From: Ceratotherium simum simum
Lineage: Eukaryota; Chordata; Mammalia; Perissodactyla; Rhinocerotidae
Reading direction: 5' to 3'
Assembly (NCBI RefSeq): GCF_000283155.1
Contig: NW_004454166.1
Span: 9,494,662 to 9,558,661, forward strand
DNA length: 64,000 nucleotides
Below are positions 56,473-64,000 of the stretch, piece after piece. The stretch's first letter is position 1. Every line of letters starts with the position of its first letter. The notes beneath the pieces are model-generated. The model was not told the DNA's origin and made no database searches. It saw nothing but the letters and a program-made list of their open reading frames with translations. The translations under genes were made by a program, and so were the position numbers.

Positions 56473-56912
56473 TACTATGTTGAATAAGAATGGTGAGAGT
56501 GGTCATCTTGTCTTGTTCCTCTTCTCAGAGGAATAGCTTTCAGCTTTTCACCATTGAGTGTGATGTTGGCTGTGGGTTTGTCATATATGGCCTTTATTAT
56601 GCTGAGGTACTTTCCTTCTATACCCATTTTATTGAGAGTTTTTTTATCATAAACGGATGTTGAATCTTGTTAAATGCTTTCTCTATGTCTATTGAGTTGA
56701 TCATGTGATTTTTATTCTTCATTTTGTTAATGTGGTCTATCACACTGATTCATTTGCAGATGTTGAACCATCCCTACATCCCCAGAAAAAATACCACTTG
56801 ATTGTGGTGTTTAATCCTTTTAATGTATTGCTGTATTCGATTTGTTAAAATATTTTGTTGAGGATTTTTGCATCTATGTTCATCAGCAACATTGGCCTGT
56901 GATTTTCCTTTT

Positions 56913-56914
<2 letters not shown>

Positions 56915-56948
<34 letters not shown>
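56915..56948. repeat. (GT)n microsatellite in L1 ORF2
   Basis: About 17 GT units interrupting the reverse transcriptase region of the antisense L1. Confidence 0.95.
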
Positions 56949-56949
<1 letters not shown>

Positions 56950-57810
56950 GTCCTTGTCTGGTTTTGGTATCAGGGTAATGCTGGCCTTGTAAAATAAGTT
57001 ATGAAGCATCCTGTACTCTTCAATTTTTTGGAAGAGTTTGAGAGGGATAAGTATTCAATCTTCTTTGAATGTTTAGCAGAACTCACCAGAGAAGCCATCT
57101 GGTTCTGGACTTTTGTTATTTGGGAGACTTCTGTTGACCATGTCGTTCTCTTTACTTGTGATTGCTCTGTTCATTTTCTCTCTTTCTTCTTGATTCAGTT
57201 TTGGCAGACTGTATGATTCTAAGAATTTATCCATTTCTTCTAGGTTATCCAATTTGTTGGCATACAGCTTTTCATAATATTCTCTTATAATCCTTTGTAT
57301 TTCTGTGGTATCCATTGTAATTTCTCCTTTTTTACTTCTGATTTTATTTATTTGAGCCTTCTCTCTTTTTTTCTTAGTGAGTCTGGCTAAGGGTTTTTCA
57401 ATTTTGTTTATCTTTTCAAAGAACCAGCTCTTAGTTTCATTGATCCTTTCTATTGTTTTTTAAGTCACTATTTCATTTATTTCTGCTCTGATTTTTATTA
57501 TTTCCTTCCTTGTACTGACTTTGGGCTTTGTTTGTTCTTCTTTTTCTAGTTCTTTTAGATATAGTGTTAGATTGTTTATTTGAGATTTTTCTTGTCTTTT
57601 GAGGTAAGCCTGTATTACTATAAACTTCCCTCTTAGTACTGCTTTTGCTGCATCCCATAAGTTGTTGTATGTTGTATTTTCATTTTCATTTGTCTCCAGG
57701 TATTTTTTGATTTCTCCTTTGATTTCTTCATTGATCCAATACTTGTTCAGTAGCATGTTGTTTAGTCTCCACATATTTGTGACTTTTCCAGCTTTCTTCT
57801 TGTAGTTGAT

Positions 57811-58470
57811 TTATAGTTTCACAGCACTGTGGTCAGAAAAGATGCTTGATATGATTTCAATCTTCTTAAATTTATTGAGGCCTGCCTTGTTTCCCAACAT
57901 ATGCTCTATCTTGGAGAATGTTCCATGTGTACTTGAGAAGAATGTGTATTCTGCTGCTTCTGGATGGAATGTTTTATATATACCTATTAAGTTCATTTGT
58001 TCTAGTATTTCATTTAAGGTTACTGTTTCCTTATTGATTTTCTGTCTGGATGATCTATCCATTGATGTAAGTGGGGTGTTCAAGTCCCCTACTATTATTC
58101 TGTTGCTGTCAATTTCTCCCTTTAGGTCTGTTAACAGTTGTTTTATATACTTTGGTGCTCCTATTTTAGGTGCAAATATATTAATAAGTGTTATGTCTTT
58201 TTGGTGGAGAAAATATCTCTTTTATCATTATATAATTTTCATCTATGTCCCTTTTTATCTCTTTTGGCTTGAACTCTATTTTGTCTTATATAAGTATAGC
58301 TACACCCACTTTCCTTTGATTGCCATTCGCTTGGAGTATCATATTCCATCCCTTCACTCTGAGCCTATGTTTGTCTTTAGAGTTGAGATGCGTCTCCTGG
58401 AGGTAGCATATTGTTGGGTCTTGTTTTTTAATCCATCCAGCCACTCTGTCTTTTGACTAGTGAATTCAAT
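57811..58470 (-). pseudogene. L1 ORF2 endonuclease domain remnant
   Basis: The minus-strand frame at 57811-58083 contains the block ending SDHSAVKL, the conserved SDH motif of the APE-type L1 endonuclease that nicks target DNA at TTTT/A sites. The domain's first residues (SIITLNVNGL) lie at about 58930-58960, beyond the ERE insertion. Stops and the SINE insertion inactivate it. Confidence 0.82.
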
Positions 58471-58483
58471 CCATTTACATTTA

Positions 58484-58916
58484 ACAATTTATTTATTTAT
58501 TTATTTATTTCCCCCAAAGCCCCAGTAGATAGTTGTATGTCATAGCTGCACATCCTTCTTTTTTTTTTTAAAGATTTTATTTATTTATTTATTTTTCCCC
58601 CAAAGCCCCAGTAGATAGCTGTCTGTCATAGCTGCACATCCTTCTAGTTGCTGTATGTGGGACGCGGCCTCAGCATGGCTGGACAAGTGGTGTGTCAGTG
58701 CACGCCCGGGATCCGAACCGGAGCTGCCAGCAGCGGAGCGCACGCACTTAACCGCTAAGCCACGAGGCCGGCCCTGCACATCCTTCTAGTTGCTGTGTGT
58801 GGGATGCAGCCTCAGCATGGCCAGAGAAGCGGTGCATTGGTGCACGCCTGGGATCCGAACCCGGGCCGCCAGCAGCGGAGCGCATGCACTTAACCGCTAA
58901 GCCATGGGGCTGGCCC
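58484..58916 (-). mobile_element. ERE SINE (outer copy), inserted in L1 ORF2 and itself interrupted
   Basis: The tail-side part is 58484-58559 and the head-side part is about 58788-58916, split by a second ERE. The TSD AATCCATTTACATTTA is exact over 16 bp at 58468-58483 and 58917-58932. It cuts the start of ORF2 just after the TLNVNGL motif. Confidence 0.93.
58560..58773 (-). mobile_element. ERE SINE (inner copy) nested in another ERE
   Basis: A complete ERE1-like copy with its own poly-T and head end (GAGGCCGGCC). Its TSD CTGCACATCCTTCT, at 58546-58559 and 58774-58787, is made of the host ERE's own body sequence, so the order of insertion is certain. Confidence 0.95.
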
Positions 58917-59152
58917 AATCCATTTACATTTAGAGTGATTATTGATACCTGAGGGCTTAATACTGCCACTTTGTCTTCTGTTTTCTGGTTGTTCTTTATT
59001 TCCATTTTTTTCCCCTTGTATTTCTAGCTGCCATTTCAGTTTGATGATTTTCTGTGATGTTTTTCTCAGTTTCCTCTTTATTTATGATTTGTGACTCTGC
59101 TCTGATTTTTTGTTTTATGGTTACCATGAGGTTTATAAAAAAGATCTCATAC

Positions 59153-59420
59153 AGAAAGACAAACACCATATGATTTCACTCATATGTAGAAGATAAACAC
59201 ATGGATAAAGAAAACAGATTAGTGGTTATAAGAGGGGAAGGGGGAGTGGGAAAAAGGGGTAAAGGGGTATACATGTATGGTGACAGATAAAAACTAGACT
59301 ATTGGTGGTGAACATGATGCAGTCTATACAGAAACTGATATATATAATAATGTACACCTGAAATTACACAATGTTACAAACCAATATGATCTCAATAAAA
59401 TAATTAAAAAAAAAAAAAAA
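59153..59420 (+). mobile_element. 5'-truncated L1 3' end inserted in the larger L1
   Basis: AAGACAAACACCATATGATT... CACTCATATGTAGAAG is the L1 3' UTR, running to a clean A tail at 59406-59420. AGATCTCATAC precedes it at 59142-59152 and recurs after the adjacent ERE at 59616-59626. Confidence 0.87.
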
Positions 59421-59428
59421 AGATCTCA

Positions 59429-59615
59429 GGGTGGCTCCATGGCCTAGTGGTTGAGTTCAGCATGCTCCACTTCGGCAGCCTGGGTTCAGTTTCCAGGTGT
59501 GGACCCACAACACTCATCAGTGGCCATGTTGTGGCAGCGACCCACATACAAAATAGAGGAAGACTGGCACAGATGTTAGCTCAGGGCAAATCTTCCTCAG
59601 CAAAAGAAAAAACAA
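59429..59615 (+). mobile_element. ERE SINE (older type, single tail module)
   Basis: A diverged head (GGTGGCTCCATGGCCTAGTGG) with a weakened B box is followed by CACATACAAAATAGAGG, one CTTCCTCAGC module and an A-rich tail. AGATCTCA flanks it at 59421-59428 and 59616-59623. Confidence 0.87.
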
Positions 59616-60239
59616 AGATCTCATACATTAGATAGTCTTTTTTCAGCTTATAGCATCTTATCTCCATTACCCTCTGCAAGTTCCGTCCTTTTCCTCTTCC
59701 CCTTCTATGTTTTTGTTGTCACAAATTATCCTTTTTTATGTTGTGAGTTTGTTACCAAATTAAAGTGGTTATAGTGAATTTTGGTGTTTTCTTTCCTTTT
59801 AGCCTTTATGTTATAATTAAGTGTTTACTATCCTATTCTGATATAGAGCTGCAATTTTCTGATTCTGTCTATTTATTACCTTGCTCAAAGCTTTGTAAAC
59901 CTTGCCTTTTTGTTTCCAGTAGGAGGGCTCCTTTCAACATTTCTTGTAAGGCATGCCTAGTGACAATAAACTCTCTCAGCTTTTGTTTGTCTGGGAAAGC
60001 CTTTATTTCTCCTTCCTATCTGAAGAATAACTTTGCCGGATAGAGTACTCCTGGCTGATAGATTTTTTTCTTTCAATATCTGGAATATATCATTCCACTC
60101 TCTCCTAACCTATATAGAGTATCTGCTGAGAAATCCACTGATACCCTGATGGGGGTTCCTTTCTGAGTTATTTTCTCCTCTCTGGCTACCCTTAATATTC
60201 TTTCTTTGTCATTGACTTTTCACAGTTTTAATATAATAT

Positions 60240-60740
60240 GCCTTGGAGAAGGTCTTTTTGCATTGAGATAATTAGGAGTTCTATTAGCTTCATGTACTTG
60301 TATATCCAGTCCCTTCCCCAGGTTTGGGAAGTTCTCAGCTATTATTTCTTTAAATAAGCTCTCTGCTCCTTTCTGCCTCTCTTCTCCTACTGGGACACCT
60401 ATTATCCTTATGTTCCTTTTCCTAATTGAGTTTGATATTTCTCATAAAATTTATTTTTTTAAAAACTTAGCTCTCTCTCCTCTTCCACCTGAATCATTTC
60501 TATATTTCTATCTTTGAGCTTGCTAATTCTTCTTTCCATATGATCTGCTCTATTTTCAATGCTTTCTCTACTTTATTGTTCATCTCTTCGTGTTCTTCAT
60601 CTCCAGAATTTCTGTTTGGCTTTTTTTTGAAGAGTTTCAATGTCTTTGGTAAACTACTCCTTCTGTTCATTAATTTTATTCCTGAGCTCACTGAACTGTC
60701 TTTCTGAGTTCTCTGTAACTCAAGTTTCTTCATGACAGCT
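60240..60740 (-). pseudogene. L1 ORF1 remnant (N-terminal and coiled-coil part)
   Basis: An open stretch on minus at 60500-60733 is lysine- and glutamate-rich, with a coiled-coil-like segment (KALKIEQIIWKEELASSKIE) typical of the L1 ORF1 RNA-binding protein. Downstream sequence to about 59800 resembles the rest of ORF1, but no long frame remains. ORF1p normally coats L1 RNA as a trimer; this copy cannot encode it. Confidence 0.7.
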
Positions 60741-61343
60741 GTTTTGAATTCTGTCAGTTAGACTGTAATCTTCTGTGTCTTCAAGCTTGGTTTCTGGAGA
60801 GTTGTCATTTTCTTTCTGTTCTGCTGTGTTACTGTAGTTCTTCATGGTGCTTGATAAGTTTTTCCTCTGCTGGCACATTTGTGGTAGTAAACACCTTTCT
60901 TATTTGGGTAAGGCTTTGGATGCTCTCCACATTGCTGGAAAGACTGGTGCCACTGCTGGGGGAGGGGGAGGAGGCTGGGTTACTGGCACCGCTCTGTGTC
61001 CTGAAGCTTCTGGACAGGTGCACCACCCGCCACCACTGAGGTGGGGGAACAGGGGCTAAGCCATGAGTGCCATGTCTGTTCCTGCAGGATCTAGCCACTG
61101 GTGCACGAGCTGGTGTGAGGATCCATGTTTTGGATCGCCATTGCCAAGGGAGGGCAAGGGGGCTGCTCCCCTAGTTCCACTACCTCCTGGAGGCCTAGCC
61201 TACCCACCTTCAGATGTATAGATGCACAGATCTCTCAGGCATTCTGGTTGCTGTGTAGGGAGTCCTTTGTTGGTCAATGGATGTTCAACTGGTTGTAACT
61301 TAGAGAAGAGAGACAAAGGGAACAACTCACTTCACCATGATGC

Positions 61344-61490
61344 TCACATATTCTTCTCTATCATTTTACAATCCTTTAAAAATGTAAAAAAAACAAAAAA
61401 CAAAAAGCATTCTTTTTTGTGTGCCTTATGAAGACAGGCCTTGGCAAATTTGACCAGTGGGCTGTACTTTGCCACCCCCTGGCCAAGAGG
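61344..61490 (-). mobile_element. hAT-type DNA transposon relic, second half
   Basis: TTTTACAATCCTTTAAAAATG, then ACAGGCCTTGGCAAATTTG, then TTTGCCACCCCCTGG continues the element left at 54394. Joining the two halves across the L1 restores one short non-autonomous element of about 230 bp. Confidence 0.82.
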
Positions 61491-61765
61491 ATATGAGGCC
61501 TCTCTTGAGAGAGACCTTCCCTGACCACCTTGTTTATGAGTGCACCTACCCCTTACCCCTCTTGATCTCCTTTCTTGCTTGATTTTTCTCTTTAATATTT
61601 ATCACTTTCTAAAATGTTATATATAATTTACATATTGATTTAGTTTATTTTCTGGATTCTTCAATAGAACGTAAGCTCCATGCATGCAGGGTTTTTCATC
61701 TGGTTTGTTCACTGCAGTATTCCAGTATGAGTGCCACAGTAAATTCTCAATACACTTTTGTTAAA
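61490..61765 (-). mobile_element. L2 3' end
   Basis: GAGACCTTCCCTGACCACC, TATCACTTTCTAAAATGTTATATAT, GAACGTAAGCTCCATGCATGC and CAGTATGAGTGCCACAGTAAATTCTC are ordered antisense L2 3' blocks. Confidence 0.83.
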
Positions 61766-61789
61766 CAAATTAAAATAACACAATAGCAT

Positions 61790-61945
61790 GCTTGTGTTTA
61801 GCACTTTACAAATGATGAGAGTCTCTGACACACATTTTAATATCTATTTTTGTTTAATTTTAACAATCACCCTTTCAGGTAGGCATAGCAGGTACTATTA
61901 CCTTTATTTTGAAAATAAAGAAGAGAGGTTAAGCAATGAAGACAG
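61790..61945 (-). mobile_element. MIR SINE fragment
   Basis: TTTTAACAATCACCCTTTCAGGTAGGC and TTTGAAAATAAAGAAGAGAGGTTAAGC are antisense MIR blocks. Confidence 0.6.
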
Positions 61946-61964
61946 CATTGGAATAGAAGAAAAA

Positions 61965-62111
61965 TCAGGGACTTTGGGTCATATAGACCTGGCTTTGAAT
62001 TCTGGCTCTAACACTGTGTGATCTTGCGTAATCTCTTTGCAATCAGTTCCTTACCAGTGAAATGGAGATTATAATTCTTCCCTTACAAGGCTATGTGAAG
62101 ATAAATGAAAT
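61965..62111 (+). mobile_element. MIR SINE, truncated by an ERE
   Basis: GACCTGGCTTTGAATTCTGGCTC, CTGTGTGATCTTGCGTAATC and ACAAGGCTATGTGAAGATAAATG are MIR blocks up to the ERE target duplication. Confidence 0.8.
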
Positions 62112-62125
62112 AATATATTTGGGGA

Positions 62126-62378
62126 GGGGACCGGCCCCATGGCGTAGCAGTTAAGTGCACGTGCTCTGCGTCTCGCGGCCCAGATTCAGATCCCGGGCGC
62201 ACACCAAGGCACCACTTGTCAGGCCACACTGTGGCGGCGTCCCATATAAAGTGGAGGAAGATGGGCACAGATGTCAGCACAGGGCTAATCTTCCTCAGCA
62301 AAAAGAGGAGGATTGGCATGGGTGTTAGCTCACGGCTGATCTTCCTCACAAAAAAAAAAAAAAAGAAAGAAAAGAAAA
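62126..62378 (+). mobile_element. ERE SINE (older type, two tail modules)
   Basis: The head is GACCGGCCCCATGGCGTAGC with B-box-like CAGATTCAGATCCCGG, then CATATAAAGTGGAGGAAGATG and two CTTCCTCA(G/C) modules. The TSD AATATAT(T/C)TGGGGA, with one mismatch, is at 62112-62125 and 62379-62392. It truncates a MIR. Confidence 0.9.
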
Positions 62379-62392
62379 AATATATCTGGGGA

Positions 62393-62814
62393 AATAGTAG
62401 TAGTATTTAATGCAGAAGTCATAAATTGACAGCCCTTGAACAAGAGTGTAGGCAAGGGCTTTGAGCCCAATACTTACATCTTTATGTTCAGTTCCACAGG
62501 AAGGTAACAAAAAACACCAGTCTGCAAATTCTAGCCCCATCCATAGGAAGAAAGGGCACAAACACATCTTTACTGTCCACAGGCACCATTTACACCACCT
62601 ACACCACCGCCCTCAGGCTGAGTTTTGTTTGACTGGTTAGTTTGGTTTTGTCTACAAGTATGTTAAAAGACAGTTTCTTTAGGCAGGTGTTCAGCTAGGT
62701 TGCAAAATAAGCTGCTTCTTGCCAGTTGACTTAATCTAGCTTGATGCATTTATTGAAACTGTCTGCCCTCTGTAGACATTTTGAGTTCTATACCCCTGGC
62801 TTAGTGTTAAGAGT
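62393..62814. other. No recognised feature
   Basis: No coding signal and no named repeat. Confidence 0.4.
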
Positions 62815-62935
62815 TTTCGGCAACAGCCAGACAGAGATTTGAATCTTGACACTACCACTTATTTAATCTCTCTGAGCTTCAATTTCTTCATTTATATGAA
62901 ACTAGGGTATTTTTGCCTCCCTAATGCCATGTACT
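62815..62935 (+). mobile_element. MIR SINE fragment
   Basis: GATTTGAATCTTGACACTACCAC and ATCTCTCTGAGCTTCAATTTC are MIR head and core. Confidence 0.72.
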
Positions 62936-63159
62936 CTAAAGTAGAACACTTGAGACCCCAGTTTGTAATACTTCCAGGCCAGTCCCTTTTCTGATTTTCC
63001 AAAGGGACCCCAGCCTGCAGATGTGTGAAGGAAATGAAGAGCTAGTTCTGTTTGCTCTCAAGGCTGTAGTCTACAACAGAAATCTCAGCATTCCAAAGAG
63101 ATGCCTGCAATCCTTGCTGCTGCCACTGCTGGTGCCAGAATAGGTACCCCTGGAGCTTA

Positions 63160-63740
63160 TGGTGGTTAGTTCCTAAATATGACCTCCACACACAGTGATC
63201 AATTATTACTCTGGATATTCACTCTCTTTCCTTAAATCTGGACAGGCCTCGAACAAACTTTTGACCAATATATGTGGCCAAAGTCATGCTGTGTGTCTTC
63301 CAAGGCTAAGTTATAAGAAATGATGCAGCTTCCATCTGAGTCCCTTGGAAAATACATTGGGAAAGCTAGCTTTCCTGTTAGAATTCTAACAACTCTGGGA
63401 CAACCATACCATGAGGAAGTCCAAGCTACCCATGTGAATATGCCCTGTGAAAGAAATTCAAGCCCTGGTAGACAGCTCCAGATTTGCTCCTATTCAATAG
63501 TCAACACCAACTTGCCAGACAGAGAATGAAGAAGCCATTTGGACATCCAACTCACTTGAGCCTTCAGATGACTCTGGCTCCAACCACCATCTCTGACTGT
63601 TACTGCATGACAGACCATAAGCGAGAACTTTCCTACTTAGCCCAGAACAATGAGAGGTAGTAAAAAGGCTGTTATTTCAAGCTACTCTGTTTTGAGGAGG
63701 TTTGATATCTAGCAATAGATAATGAGTACAGGACTGTACA
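63160..63740 (+). mobile_element. MLT1-type MaLR LTR (sense)
   Basis: ATGATGCAGCTTCCATCTGAG, CATGAGGAAGTCCAAGCTACCC, GAGCCTTCAGATGACTC and GTTTTGAGGAGGTTTGATATC...AGCAATAGATAATG match the ordered blocks of a sense MLT1 LTR. It is diverged and has no internal region. Confidence 0.82.
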
Positions 63741-64000
63741 TACTATTGTTGCCTGCACAACTGAAGCCACATGGCTGGGGCCAAGCTTCTGCTTCCAGTT
63801 GCTTCCAGCATAGCTGGTAGAAATTCTTGCCCAGAGGACACTGTTCCTCAAAAGGCAAAAGAGGATGACTCTTCTCTCTGCATCGTACTTGAACAAGGTT
63901 ACCTCATGACAAAACTGCCTTGGGCTTCCAATGTTACAAATCCTTCAAACCATTCCTCCCACCATTTCTCCAGGACATAGCCTGTCACCAGGATTGCTGG

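Larger units (their letters stand above)
54395..61343 (-). mobile_element. Near-full-length L1 LINE (antisense), net about 6.0 kb
   Basis: Poly-T at 54393-54406 is the A tail. Reading the minus strand from 61343, there is a GC-rich 5' UTR (about 61340-60840), ORF1 remnants, ORF2 (endonuclease, reverse transcriptase, C-terminus) and a 3' UTR. The TSD TCACATATT is at 54386-54394 and 61344-61352. Later insertions at 58484-58932 and 59153-59626 add about 920 bp; without them the element is about 6.03 kb, close to full L1 length. ORF1 and ORF2 are broken by stops and frameshifts in many places, and a GT microsatellite lies in ORF2 at 56915-56948. The element is inactive. It splits a hAT relic. Confidence 0.93.

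Noticed and set aside
57806..58456. 216-codon open frame on plus
   Set aside because: It is the antisense shadow of the L1 ORF2 endonuclease region, T-rich on plus and without protein similarity.
59440..59480. U6-like start (CTCCACTTCGGCAGC)
   Set aside because: The short likeness is part of a diverged ERE head; no U6 body follows.
1..64000. Possible CRISPR array, operon, prophage or other prokaryotic system
   Set aside because: Repeat content, microsatellites, base composition and the absence of dense open frames show this is vertebrate nuclear DNA. No regularly spaced short repeats were seen.

Overview
This is nuclear DNA from a placental mammal, and almost certainly from a perissodactyl (horse, donkey, zebra, rhinoceros or tapir; an equid is most likely). 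The diagnostic signal is about 21 copies of the tRNA-derived ERE SINE. Its head carries pol III A and B boxes (GTGGCTTAGCGGTTAAGTG, GGTTCGGATCC) and its tails are of the AAATAAATAAAATC or AGCAAAAA type. This SINE family is known only from Perissodactyla. Older layers (MIR, L2, old L1, MaLR-type LTRs, hAT/Charlie relics) are those shared by placental mammals.

I find no intact protein-coding gene, no spliced exon I can defend and no functional RNA gene. The window reads as intergenic or deep intronic sequence made mostly of stacked transposable elements. The one sequence of host-gene origin is a processed pseudogene of the retinol dehydrogenase RDH14 on the minus strand (38261-39738). It is intronless, has a poly(A) tail, lies between 11-bp target-site duplications (TSDs), and is broken by frameshifts and stops.

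Layout. 1-6.7 kb: old L1 and L2 debris with two EREs. 6.8-9.3 kb: MaLR-like LTRs, an ERV1-like solo LTR and an ERE. 9.8-17.5 kb: a hAT relic, L1 3' ends, MIRs and EREs, including the first 100-N gap (inside an ERE). 18-24 kb: a long antisense L2, MIRs and a long sense L2. 24-29.5 kb: old antisense L1 pieces split by LTRs. 29.5-33.5 kb: sequence with little recognisable repeat, then three EREs. 33.6-37.9 kb: MIRs, a MER5A copy, LTR-like repeats and L2 with an exact 39-bp tandem duplication. 38.2-39.75 kb: the RDH14 pseudogene. 40-45 kb: GC-richer, repeat-poor sequence with L2 and MIR pieces, a CA microsatellite and candidate regulatory motifs. 45-54 kb: EREs (one with the second 100-N gap), L2, MIR, old L1 and a hAT relic. 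54.3-61.5 kb: a hAT relic split by a near-full-length antisense L1 (net about 6.0 kb), itself hit by an ERE that was hit by a second ERE, and elsewhere by an L1 3' fragment plus an ERE at one shared site. 61.5-64 kb: L2, MIR, ERE and an MLT1-type LTR.

The elements interact only through retrotransposition. The L1 enzymes are the known driver of ERE and processed-pseudogene insertion, and nearly all young insertions here show the expected A-rich tails and 8-17 bp duplications. I found no undescribed biological system. The most informative points are the four-level nested insertion, the reused insertion site, the modular structure of the EREs and the RDH14 retrocopy. Family names of repeats are from recognition by eye; exact subfamilies were not assigned.
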